From Clostridiales bacterium (GTDB lineage Bacteria > Bacillota > Clostridia > Oscillospirales > Acutalibacteraceae): a stretch of DNA of 11,278 nucleotides. The DNA lies in assembly GCA_012516295.1 (NCBI GenBank), contig JAAYWU010000016.1, positions 1-11,278 on the forward strand, read 5' to 3'. Both the position numbers and the translations under genes were made by a program. This document shows, piece by piece, positions 1-6,024 of the stretch (within the stretch, counting starts at the first letter, position 1; each line of letters opens with the position of its first letter). Below the pieces are notes generated by a model, which did no database searches, was not told where the DNA came from, and worked only from the letters and a program-made list of their open reading frames with translations.

Positions 1-2
1 AA

Positions 3-86
3 GATATGATCTGGATGGAAAAGATGCTCGGAAAGCATCCGGAATCACCCAAGCCAGTCATCCCGATACGGGCGGTATCGCTGTAA
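3..86 (+). CDS. Possible 3' end of an unidentified gene (partial)
   Basis: An open frame runs from the left edge to a TAA at 84-86 and encodes 27 residues ending in PKPVIPIRAVSL. The product is not recognised. The tail vaguely recalls the C-terminus of LacI-type regulators, where a Pro-rich stretch is followed by a short beta strand, but this is only a weak impression. A small inverted repeat (AATCGC 110-115 with GCGATT 127-132) followed by a T-rich stretch could be its terminator, but the stem is short. A second frame also stays open here, so even the coding status is uncertain. Confidence 0.3.
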   Translation, partial: DMIWMEKMLGKHPESPKPVIPIRAVSL

Positions 87-150
87 TAAGAATTGTACAA
101 AAAACACGAAATCGCGCAGTGGGAAGGCGATTCTTTATGTTTTCTATGTA

Positions 151-179
151 TTTACAAACCAGCTGATATCCTTTATCCT
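151..179 (+). promoter_or_regulatory. Candidate sigma-A promoter of the fluoride riboswitch-crcB transcript
   Basis: TTTACA (151-156) and TATCCT (174-179) are separated by 17 nt. They would start transcription near 186, just upstream of the aptamer. An alternative -10 box, TATAGT at 184-189, would start the RNA almost exactly at the aptamer's first base but lacks a good -35 box. Inferred from consensus matching only. Confidence 0.45.
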
Positions 180-195
180 GTTATATAGTTCAATA

Positions 196-243
196 TGGTG
201 ATGAGGCTCACCAAAATGCATTTTTATGCTGATGGCTTCTACT
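196..243 (+). promoter_or_regulatory. Fluoride riboswitch (crcB motif)
   Basis: The segment matches the crystallised 52-nt fluoride aptamer in layout and conserved bases. P1 is formed by GGTGA (197-201) and TCACC (208-212), closing a loop that contains ATGAGGC. A second stem, GCAT (218-221) with ATGC (226-229), has a TTTT loop, and the conserved GATGGCTTCTAC follows (231-242). Loop bases GAGGC (203-207) can pair with GCTTC (235-239) to form the family's pseudoknot. The partner strand of that pseudoknot is also the 5' arm of the terminator immediately downstream. Fluoride binding should therefore block the terminator and turn on crcB, a transcriptional ON switch. The fluoride channel gene directly downstream supports the call. 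Confidence 0.94.
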
Positions 244-272
244 TTACGCTTAAAGTAGAAGCTTTTATTTTT
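235..272 (+). terminator. Riboswitch-controlled intrinsic terminator
   Basis: A perfect 11-bp stem (235-245 with 252-262) has a 6-nt loop and is followed by a T-rich run, TTTTATTTTT (263-272). The 5' arm overlaps the 3' strand of the fluoride pseudoknot, so aptamer and terminator are mutually exclusive folds. It ends just before the crcB ribosome binding site at 275-281. Confidence 0.92.
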
Positions 273-289
273 CTAAGGTGGTATTGGGA

Positions 290-661
290 ATGATAAAAGT
301 ATTGATTGTTGGTTTCGGCGGGTTTTTGGGCACAGTATTCCGATATATAATTTCATGCTCAACCGCAAAGTTTTTCGGAAACTTCCCGCTGGGGACGTTC
401 CTTGTGAATGTGCTTGGCGGGTTCATAATGGGCTTTCTCATGGAAGCCAGTACAAGCCTATTCCCTATGTCCCCCAATCTTCGGATGTTCCTCACAACCG
501 GTTTTTTGGGAGGGCTTACGACATTTTCTACTTTCAGCTTTGAAACGGTTTCCTTTATCTCCGAAGGCGCATATTTCATGGGCGGGCTAAACGCCTGTCT
601 GAATCTGTTTCTTGCGCTTTCCGCATGTTGGACGGGCAAATTCGTCGCACAGCTATTGTAA
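290..661 (+). CDS. crcB: Fluoride ion channel CrcB/Fluc
   Basis: This is a fluoride-specific membrane channel that lets cytoplasmic fluoride leave the cell. Family members work as antiparallel (dual-topology) dimers with two ion paths. The 123-residue product is normal in length and is made of four hydrophobic segments. Family marks are visible: GFGGFLGTVFRY near the N-terminus (residues 8-19), the conserved Asn40 in GTFLVNVLGG, and GGLTTFSTFSFE (74-85) with the phenylalanines of the fluoride path. An upstream GTG at 278 is in frame, but it overlaps the Shine-Dalgarno sequence AAGGTGG (275-281). That sequence sits 8 nt before ATG 290, so 290 is taken as the start. Expression is controlled by the fluoride riboswitch and terminator just upstream. 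It appears to be a single-gene transcript ended by the hairpin at 687-719. Confidence 0.96.
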   Translation: MIKVLIVGFGGFLGTVFRYIISCSTAKFFGNFPLGTFLVNVLGGFIMGFLMEASTSLFPMSPNLRMFLTTGFLGGLTTFSTFSFETVSFISEGAYFMGGLNACLNLFLALSACWTGKFVAQLL

Positions 662-686
662 GAAGCAGCCCTTCACCGGGCATAGC

Positions 687-719
687 AAAAGCGCTCCGAT
701 TTCTTTTCGGAGCGCTTTT
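687..719. terminator. Bidirectional terminator between crcB and the convergent DUF4317 gene
   Basis: A perfect 13-bp stem, AAAAGCGCTCCGA (687-699) with TCGGAGCGCTTTT (707-719), has a 7-nt loop. Flanking A and T runs inside the stem give a U-tract in either direction. It lies 26 nt after the crcB stop and can serve the convergent gene as well. Confidence 0.87.
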
Positions 720-800
720 GCCGGGGCATTTTTTGCAGCCGCGAATTTTGTCGCACAGCATCTTTGCCAGCCTGCTGATATATGGTAAAATTACTCACAT

Positions 801-844
801 AACAGTTCCGCGGGAAATCTTTTTTTCGATTCCTAAGAACTGTT
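801..844 (-). terminator. Weak hairpin over the stop codon of the DUF4317 gene
   Basis: AACAGTTC (801-808) is complementary to GAACTGTT (837-844), with a possible extra TTCC/GGAA pairing inside. The stem overlaps the TAA of the minus-strand gene. No U-tract follows, so this may be a stability or pausing element and not a true terminator. Confidence 0.25.
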
Positions 845-1970
845 ACGAAATATGAATATTCACACCGTTTACCTCCACGCCCTCATCGGCACGGATTAAA
901 ATATACTTCACCCCATCGATGACCCGCGTGTCGACCAGGTCGCTGCGTTCCGGATTCACACGGATTGTCACATCGGGGGTTCGCAGCTCAAATTGCTTGG
1001 TATCAATGATATTTCGCGGACTGATTTCCGTATCGGCGCCAAACGCGTCGTCATATTTTTCTTCGAACGCCGTGACGCGGGTTTCCGGAACGCCGCAGGA
1101 TTTCAGAACACCTTTCACCGTTTCCTTAGAAATGACCAACGGCTCTTTCTCTTTATTGGTTTTGTGTTCTTCAATCAGCCCGGACAACTCGCCGTGAACC
1201 GTTTGCACAACTTCCAAATTGCAGTCATCGGCAATGGTTTCGCCCAAAATGGATTGAAATGTTTCTTTTTGTTCGGCGGCGGGCATCGGGACTTCGGTTT
1301 TGAATACGGCATCCACGAATTCCGCGTGGTTCTCCGCAATATTGCGCGAATAGTAAAGGGCGTTATAAATGTTGGCGCTCCGGTCGTCAAAAGCCGGGAA
1401 AAGGAAGCCAAGCTCCGGCGCCGACACAATCCAGTCCGACGTAATATTCCGGAACGTATTATCGCTGGCATAATAACCAAGCGCCGGTTTGGTCAGTTTC
1501 ACGGGACAGATGCTGCACAGAAAGTACGAATATACTTCGGAGGAATCCTCCTGCTTTTCTCCGTCCTTGGCGTAGTAAGGGACATCATATTTGTCACAGG
1601 CCAAAAGGATGAGGTAATTCCCCCCTATGTTGAGCGCCTGAATCACGCGCCCATAGAATTCGCGGATGGCCTCATCGTCCTCCAGCGAAGAATCCCTGAG
1701 TGCCATCAGCAGCTTATGTTCCTCCCCTTCGAGAACCTGGCGGGTCGCAAATTCAATGTCGATCAGGTTTTTCCCAATCGTGCCGGACAGCGTCTTTTTT
1801 AAGATTGCCAGAAGCTCTTCGGCTTCTTCCTGCTGCATCAGCCCGAGCGACTGGCTGAATTCCGTAACGATTTCTCTCTGCTCATTCACGTAGCAGCCGC
1901 GAATCCGGGTAATATTGCTCTTATCCGGACGAAAGCGGCGGCGAATTTCTGAGATTTCTTTTTCGTTCAT
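843..1970 (-). CDS. DUF4317 family protein of unknown function
   Basis: The 375-residue product carries the recognisable opening of the DUF4317 family found in Clostridia: MNEKEISEIRRRFRPDKSNI, then an ITRIRGCYVNEQREI segment and a LGLMQQEEAEELLAILKKTL segment. No signal peptide, membrane helix or known catalytic motif is visible, so it is probably cytoplasmic. Two cysteines sit close together in SYFLCSICPVKL, about 155 residues in. The biochemical role is unknown. Another ATG at 1982 is in frame (adding MKDI), but GAAGGAT (1980-1974) lies 5 nt ahead of the ATG at 1970 and no Shine-Dalgarno precedes 1982, so 1970 is preferred. It is monocistronic, driven by the promoter at 2018-2046, and divergent from the MATE gene. 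A long open frame on the opposite strand (993-1802) is a shadow. Confidence 0.87.
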   Translation of the reverse strand: MNEKEISEIRRRFRPDKSNITRIRGCYVNEQREIVTEFSQSLGLMQQEEAEELLAILKKTLSGTIGKNLIDIEFATRQVLEGEEHKLLMALRDSSLEDDEAIREFYGRVIQALNIGGNYLILLACDKYDVPYYAKDGEKQEDSSEVYSYFLCSICPVKLTKPALGYYASDNTFRNITSDWIVSAPELGFLFPAFDDRSANIYNALYYSRNIAENHAEFVDAVFKTEVPMPAAEQKETFQSILGETIADDCNLEVVQTVHGELSGLIEEHKTNKEKEPLVISKETVKGVLKSCGVPETRVTAFEEKYDDAFGADTEISPRNIIDTKQFELRTPDVTIRVNPERSDLVDTRVIDGVKYILIRADEGVEVNGVNIHIS

Positions 1971-2017
1971 AATATCCTTCATTCTATATGTAATTTCATT
2001 TTGATTCCGTATTCACT

Positions 2018-2046
2018 ATTATATTATGAAAGAACGGTTTTGTCAT
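2018..2046 (-). promoter_or_regulatory. Sigma-A promoter of the DUF4317 gene
   Basis: Read on the minus strand, ATGACA (2046-2041) and a perfect TATAAT (2023-2018) are separated by exactly 17 nt. They lie about 48 nt upstream of the ATG at 1970. This is among the best promoter matches in the window. It overlaps the start of a short plus-strand open frame (2026-2211), which argues against that frame being a gene. Confidence 0.72.
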
Positions 2047-2220
2047 CCCGGCAATGCCTTTTCAGCTAAGCATTTCTACTCGCCGGCTTCCGGGGCGTAT
2101 GATTTTGATTGGATATGCGTATTGGAGGACGCGGCGCAGAAGGAATGTTTTACGGTTAGAAGCACGCCTAAATGTCTCTCGAAAAACCGAAAGTTCCGTA
2201 TCGCAAATTGAAAAATGGAT

Positions 2221-2248
2221 TTGCCAATAAACTTATTAATAATTTAAT
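2221..2248 (+). promoter_or_regulatory. Candidate promoter of the MATE gene
   Basis: TTGCCA (2221-2226) and TTTAAT (2243-2248), with a 16-nt spacer, lie in a very A/T-rich stretch some 40 nt ahead of the MATE start. The remainder of the roughly 320-nt divergent spacer (1971-2290) holds the DUF4317 promoter and nothing else I can support. Confidence 0.45.
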
Positions 2249-2290
2249 AAAAAAATTGAACTGGTTTCAGAAAACCGGAAAGGAATGCTT

Positions 2291-3658
2291 GTGAAACACA
2301 ATACGATCATTGACAGAAACGAAGCAAAAGCCTTTTACAAAACGGCCTTCTCTTTGATACTGCCCATGGCGCTTCAAAATTTAATCAACGTCGGGATTTC
2401 TTCCATCGACGTCCTTCTGCTCGGAAGGGTGAGCGAAACGGTGCGTTCCGCCGCCTCGCTTGCCAACCAGGTGCAGTTCATCCTGACATTAATTTTCTTC
2501 GGGTTAACCTCCGGCGCCGCCGTTTTAACGGCGCAGTACTGGGGCAAGAAAGACACCGACAGCATCCTCAAAATCATGGCAATCAGTATGCGGTTCTCGT
2601 TGAGCGTTGCTGCCTTGTTTACCCTAACCGTACTGGTCTTCCCTGAACAAATCATGAATATATTTACGAATGAGCGTCCGGTTATAGCGGAAGGGGTAAA
2701 ATATCTTCGAATCATTTCCTTCTCATACATACTCATGTCGGTTACCGTAATTTATCTGAATATCATGCGGAGCGTGGAGCGCGTCGTAATCTCCAGCGTG
2801 GTGTATCTGATTTACTTGCTGTCGAACGTTACAATTGCTTCCCTGCTGATATTCGGCTTATTTGGCTGCCCGAAGCTTGGCATCCGTGGTTCCGCCATCG
2901 CAACGCTTTCTTCCAGAGGCATCGAGCTGCTGGTTGTCATAATCTATGCGGCAAAGTACAACCATGTTTTGCGTTTTAAGCCTTCGTCCCTGCTTTTGCG
3001 GGACAAAGACCTGTTCCGGGATTTCCTGTACTACTCCATCCCGGTTACAATGAACGAACTGATGTGGGGCTGCGGCGTGGCGATGAACGCCGTTGTAATC
3101 GGCCACCTTGGAAGCTCTGTTGTGTCGGCGAATTCCGTTGCGCAGATTACCCGGCAGCTTGCCCTGGTAATCGCCTTCGGGCTGGCGAACGCAACCGCAA
3201 TCACCATCGGCAAGGCCATCGGGGAAAATCATCTGCAAAACGCCAAAATCTACGCCAGGCGTTTTATCAAACTGAGCATTATCGCGGGCGGACTCGGTGC
3301 GATTCTGATTCTGGCTGCAAGACCGATTGTCATCTCCGCGTTAAATCTGACGCCGACTACGCGGAATTACTTATCATTCATGATGTTTGTTATGTCGTAT
3401 TTTTCCTTCGCACAGGCAATTAACACGACGCTCATCGTCGGCGTTTTCCGGGGCGGCGGCGATACCCGGTTCGGATTGGTTCTGGATACAACCACCATGT
3501 GGGGCGGCTCCATCCTTATGGGTGCCCTGGCGGCCTTCGTGTTTAAATGGAGCGTTCCGGTCATCTATATGATTCTGATGAGCGATGAAATTATCAAATT
3601 ACCATTTACGGCGCTGCGATACAAAAGCTTCAAATGGCTGAATAATGTGACCAGATAA
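2291..3658 (+). CDS. MATE family multidrug/cation efflux transporter
   Basis: A polytopic inner-membrane antiporter of the MATE family, which exports drugs or other organic cations using an H+ or Na+ gradient. The product of about 455 residues is normal length and has some 12 hydrophobic segments in two similar halves. Each half opens with a family-typical segment: LPMALQNLINVGISSIDVLL near the N-terminus and SIPVTMNELMWGCG mid-protein. ANATAITIGKAIGE and FRGGGDTRFG are further typical stretches in the second half. An ATG at 2285 directly abuts the Shine-Dalgarno GAAAGGA (2278-2284), which is too close to use. The in-frame GTG at 2291 has the right 6-nt spacing and is chosen, although 2285 cannot be excluded. 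The substrate cannot be told from sequence. The gene stands alone, with its own promoter and a terminator at 3675-3728. Confidence 0.93.
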   Translation: MKHNTIIDRNEAKAFYKTAFSLILPMALQNLINVGISSIDVLLLGRVSETVRSAASLANQVQFILTLIFFGLTSGAAVLTAQYWGKKDTDSILKIMAISMRFSLSVAALFTLTVLVFPEQIMNIFTNERPVIAEGVKYLRIISFSYILMSVTVIYLNIMRSVERVVISSVVYLIYLLSNVTIASLLIFGLFGCPKLGIRGSAIATLSSRGIELLVVIIYAAKYNHVLRFKPSSLLLRDKDLFRDFLYYSIPVTMNELMWGCGVAMNAVVIGHLGSSVVSANSVAQITRQLALVIAFGLANATAITIGKAIGENHLQNAKIYARRFIKLSIIAGGLGAILILAARPIVISALNLTPTTRNYLSFMMFVMSYFSFAQAINTTLIVGVFRGGGDTRFGLVLDTTTMWGGSILMGALAAFVFKWSVPVIYMILMSDEIIKLPFTALRYKSFKWLNNVTR

Positions 3659-3674
3659 GGAAATGTTTCGGATG

Positions 3675-3728
3675 GAAGGCGGCGGGCAGCAGCAAAAGGT
3701 TTCCGCTGCGCCAACGCCTTCGATTTTT
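3675..3728 (+). terminator. Nested-hairpin terminator after the MATE gene
   Basis: An outer stem GAAGGCG (3675-3681) with CGCCTTC (3715-3721) encloses an inner stem GCAGC (3686-3690) with GCTGC (3705-3709). G and ATTTTT follow (3722-3728). It begins 16 nt after the MATE stop and ends 9 nt before the next promoter, separating the two transcripts. Confidence 0.6.
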
Positions 3729-3737
3729 AATATTCCG

Positions 3738-3766
3738 TTGCAGTTATCTCTGTTTTGGAATATAAT
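3738..3766 (+). promoter_or_regulatory. Strong sigma-A promoter for uppP and the peptidase gene
   Basis: TTGCAG (3738-3743) and a perfect TATAAT (3761-3766) are 17 nt apart. The expected start near 3773 leaves a leader of about 93 nt before uppP that contains a hairpin and a repeated heptamer. Confidence 0.77.
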
Positions 3767-3785
3767 CGATATTGTCTGAATAAGC

Positions 3786-3805
3786 GCCCGGAAAATCTTC
3801 CGGGC
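3786..3805 (+). promoter_or_regulatory. GC-rich hairpin in the uppP leader
   Basis: GCCCGGAA (3786-3793) and TTCCGGGC (3798-3805) form a perfect 8-bp stem with an AATC loop, some 13 nt downstream of the predicted transcription start. Only TTCCC follows, not a real T-run, so it is unlikely to be an efficient terminator. It could protect the 5' end of the mRNA or belong to an attenuator. I recognise no known RNA family. Confidence 0.45.
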
Positions 3806-3812
3806 TTCCCAT

Positions 3813-3842
3813 GGCTGAAAACAGGCTGAATCTAAGGCTGAA
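3813..3842 (+). repeat. Three GGCTGAA direct repeats in the uppP leader
   Basis: The heptamer GGCTGAA occurs at 3813-3819, 3824-3830 and 3836-3842, with start-to-start spacing of 11 and 12 nt (about one DNA turn). A degenerate copy, GTCTGAA, is at 3774-3780. Spaced this way the copies could be an operator or an RNA-binding repeat, or could be chance. The function is unknown. Confidence 0.45.
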
Positions 3843-3865
3843 AAAACACGAAATGGAGAGAATAT

Positions 3866-4696
3866 ATGGGAATCGTTGAAATTTTAAAAGCGATTCTGTT
3901 CGGAATCGTTGAAGGAATTACGGAATGGCTGCCGATCAGCAGTACGGGGCATATGATCCTGCTGGACGACTTTGTAAAGCTGAATACCAGCGCCGCTTTT
4001 AAGGAAATGTTCCTCGTTGTCATTCAATTCGGTGCGATTTTAGCGGTTATCGTCATTTACTGGAACAACCTGATGCCCTTTGGTTTTCAAAAAAGATTGA
4101 CGGTAAAGACCGATATCCTAAGCATGTGGGGGAAAATTATTGTGGCCTGTATTCCGGCCGCAATTGTCGGTTTACTGTGGGATGAGGAAATAGAGGCTTT
4201 CTTTTATAATTATCGAACGGTTTCAATTATGTTGATTTTATTCGGCATTTTGTTTATTATAATAGAAAACTATAATAAGGATAAACGGCCGAAAATTTCC
4301 GCAATTTCCCAAATAAGCTATAAAACTGCCTTTATCATCGGGCTTTTCCAGCTGATCGCCGCAATATTTCCCGGAACCTCCCGTTCCGGCGCAACCATCA
4401 TCGGCGCTCTTCTGATCGGGGTTGCAAGAACAACGGCGGCTGAATTTACATTTTATCTCGCTGTTCCGGTAATGTTCGGGGCAAGCGTACTGAAACTGGC
4501 AAAATTCGGTTTCCACTATACGGGCTCGGAGGTTTCCATCTTGCTTACCGGTATGGTCGTCGCCTTCTTCGTCTCCATTCTCATCATAAAATTCCTGATG
4601 AACTATATTAAAAAGCATGACTTTAAAGTATTCGGATGGTACCGGATCGCCCTGGGTTCCATCATTTTACTCTATTTTGCCGTCAAATCCTTTTAA
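3866..4696 (+). CDS. uppP: Undecaprenyl-diphosphatase UppP/BacA
   Basis: An integral membrane phosphatase that converts undecaprenyl diphosphate to the monophosphate, recycling the lipid carrier used for peptidoglycan and other wall polymers. Bacitracin traps its substrate, so high UppP activity gives bacitracin tolerance. The 276-residue product is full length. Both signature motifs are intact: EGITEWLPISSTGH (residues 16-29, with Glu17, Glu20, Ser25/Ser26 and His29) and PGTSRSGATI (169-178, with catalytic Arg173). Several hydrophobic helices follow the usual BacA pattern. ATG 3866 is preceded by TGGAGAG (3854-3860) at 5-nt spacing. Expression should come from the near-consensus promoter at 3738-3766 through a structured leader. 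The peptidase gene begins 44 nt after the stop with no terminator between, so the two are probably co-transcribed. Confidence 0.97.
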   Translation: MGIVEILKAILFGIVEGITEWLPISSTGHMILLDDFVKLNTSAAFKEMFLVVIQFGAILAVIVIYWNNLMPFGFQKRLTVKTDILSMWGKIIVACIPAAIVGLLWDEEIEAFFYNYRTVSIMLILFGILFIIIENYNKDKRPKISAISQISYKTAFIIGLFQLIAAIFPGTSRSGATIIGALLIGVARTTAAEFTFYLAVPVMFGASVLKLAKFGFHYTGSEVSILLTGMVVAFFVSILIIKFLMNYIKKHDFKVFGWYRIALGSIILLYFAVKSF

Positions 4697-4740
4697 ATAC
4701 CGTTTAAAGTAAGCATGAAAAATTTGTGGGAGTGTATAAA

Positions 4741-5760
4741 ATGAACTATATAATCGACCAGTTAAAAGCGCTTACTGCGATTGACAGCCCAAGCGGGTTT
4801 ACCGAAGAGGTTACGCGCTATACAATGGAGCAGTTGGAAAGCCTTGGCTATCATCCATATCGGACGAAGAAGGGCTGCGTGGTGTGTGATCTTGGCGGGG
4901 AAGGCAGCCCGCTGATCCTCTCCGCCCATATTGACACATTGGGCGGCATGGTGGCCGAAATCAAGAAAAACGGCAGGCTGCGCATTACGAACATCGGCGG
5001 CTTAAACGCCAACAACTGCGAAACCGAAAATTGCAGAATCCGCACCCGCTCCGGCAAAGTATTTGAAGGTACGCTCCAGATGAACGACCCTTCTGTCCAC
5101 GTCAACGACGAATACTCCAAACAGAACAGAACCTTTGCGGACATGGAAATTGTCATCGATGAAGATGTAAAAGAAAAGAAGGATACCGAGGCGCTCGGCA
5201 TCTGTAACGGGGACTTCGTCTGCTTCGACCCGCGCACGACCATCACAAAAAGCGGCTATATCAAAAGCCGTTTTCTGGATGATAAGCTTTCCGTTGCGAT
5301 TCTGCTGGGGCTGGCAAGGGACATTCAGAAGAAAAAACTTAAGCTCAAACGAAAAGTTTATGTTTTTATCACGGTATATGAGGAGGTCGGCCACGGAGCC
5401 TGCGGCGCCCTTCCGGCGGACGCGGAGGAAATCATCAGCGTCGACATGGGCTGCATCGGCGAGGGGCTGGCCTGCACCGAGCGCATGGTCAGCATTTGCG
5501 CGAAGGATTCCCACGGCCCCTATGATTACGAAGTGACCACGAATTTGATCCGGTGCGCACAGGAGGGCAAACTTGATTTTGCCGTGGACGTGTACCCCTA
5601 CTACGGGTCGGACGCAGACGCCGCGCTTGCCGCCGGTTATGATTTGAAGCACGGCCTGATCGGCGCCGGCGTGTATGCTTCGCACGGGTACGAACGGTCC
5701 CATATCGACGGCGTGAAAAATACGTTAAAACTCCTGGAATTGTACATAAAGAAGAAATAA
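4741..5760 (+). CDS. M42 family metallo-aminopeptidase (glutamyl aminopeptidase/FrvX type)
   Basis: A cytoplasmic two-metal aminopeptidase that trims N-terminal residues from peptides; relatives form 12-subunit tetrahedral particles. The 339-residue product is typical in length. The metal and catalytic residues are all present: His63 and Asp65 in SAHIDTLGG, Asp180/Asp181 in SRFLDDK, the Glu214-Glu215 pair in VYEEVGHG (general base plus ligand), Asp235 in SVDMG, and His321 in SHGYERSH. Residues 75-165 look like the inserted beta-rich dimerisation domain. An in-frame GTG lies at 4726, but GGGAG (4728-4732) is 8 nt before ATG 4741, which is taken as the start. It is the second gene of the uppP transcript and ends before the terminator at 5862. 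Substrate preference cannot be read from sequence. Confidence 0.94.
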   Translation: MNYIIDQLKALTAIDSPSGFTEEVTRYTMEQLESLGYHPYRTKKGCVVCDLGGEGSPLILSAHIDTLGGMVAEIKKNGRLRITNIGGLNANNCETENCRIRTRSGKVFEGTLQMNDPSVHVNDEYSKQNRTFADMEIVIDEDVKEKKDTEALGICNGDFVCFDPRTTITKSGYIKSRFLDDKLSVAILLGLARDIQKKKLKLKRKVYVFITVYEEVGHGACGALPADAEEIISVDMGCIGEGLACTERMVSICAKDSHGPYDYEVTTNLIRCAQEGKLDFAVDVYPYYGSDADAALAAGYDLKHGLIGAGVYASHGYERSHIDGVKNTLKLLELYIKKK

Positions 5761-5861
5761 GCGTTTTCCGAAAGCCTTCATGCTTTCACCCGCAACGCTG
5801 TGCTTCTTTTATCCATTATTGCCTGTTCTGGTATAACCCGATTCACGCAAAACATAAAATA

Positions 5862-5908
5862 CGGCAGAAAAGTTTCTGTAAATAGAAACCTCTCTGCCGC
5901 TACTTTTT
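5862..5908 (+). terminator. Terminator of the uppP-peptidase transcript
   Basis: CGGCAGA (5862-5868) pairs with TCTGCCG (5893-5899). Above a small internal loop a second stem forms, GTTTCT (5872-5877) with AGAAAC (5884-5889). CTACTTTTT follows to 5908. A weaker nested stem right after the stop codon (GCGTT 5761-5765 with AACGC 5794-5798, enclosing GAAAGC/GCTTTC) may add to termination. Confidence 0.82.
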
Positions 5909-5956
5909 ATTCTTGTTTTGTTCTGTGATATGCAGGGTATATTAATCTATTTTATT

Positions 5957-5985
5957 ATTATACACACCTGAAAATCCTATATAAT
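5957..5985 (+). promoter_or_regulatory. Candidate promoter of the YhgE/Pip pair
   Basis: A perfect TATAAT at 5980-5985 lies 39 nt upstream of the first YhgE/Pip start, in an A/T-rich segment. The -35 region (ATTATA around 5957-5962) is poor, so this may be a weak or activator-dependent promoter. Confidence 0.38.
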
Positions 5986-6024
5986 TCTAAATGTAAGATT
6001 ATTTTTAATTAATGGGGAATCAAA

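Noticed and set aside
644..759. The 10-base match GTCGCACAGC at 644-653 and 750-759
   Set aside because: Only two copies with unrelated flanks. Most likely chance, or remnant of a small local duplication without visible function.
993..1802. A long open frame (269 codons) opposite the DUF4317 gene
   Set aside because: It is antisense to a recognisable family gene and has no start signal. Its Arg/Phe-rich composition is typical of a shadow frame.
2026..2211. A 61-codon plus-strand open frame in the divergent spacer
   Set aside because: Its ATG lies on the -10 to -35 region of the minus-strand DUF4317 promoter, it has no ribosome binding site, and the product resembles no family I know.
3811..3879. 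A 22-codon leader peptide overlapping the uppP start
   Set aside because: There is no Shine-Dalgarno ahead of ATG 3811 and the frame ends only 14 nt into uppP. It is mentioned in the leader finding but not called as a gene.
5002..5703. A 233-codon minus-strand open frame opposite the M42 peptidase gene
   Set aside because: The plus strand encodes all metal ligands of an M42 peptidase. The antisense frame is a by-product of the GC-rich third codon positions.
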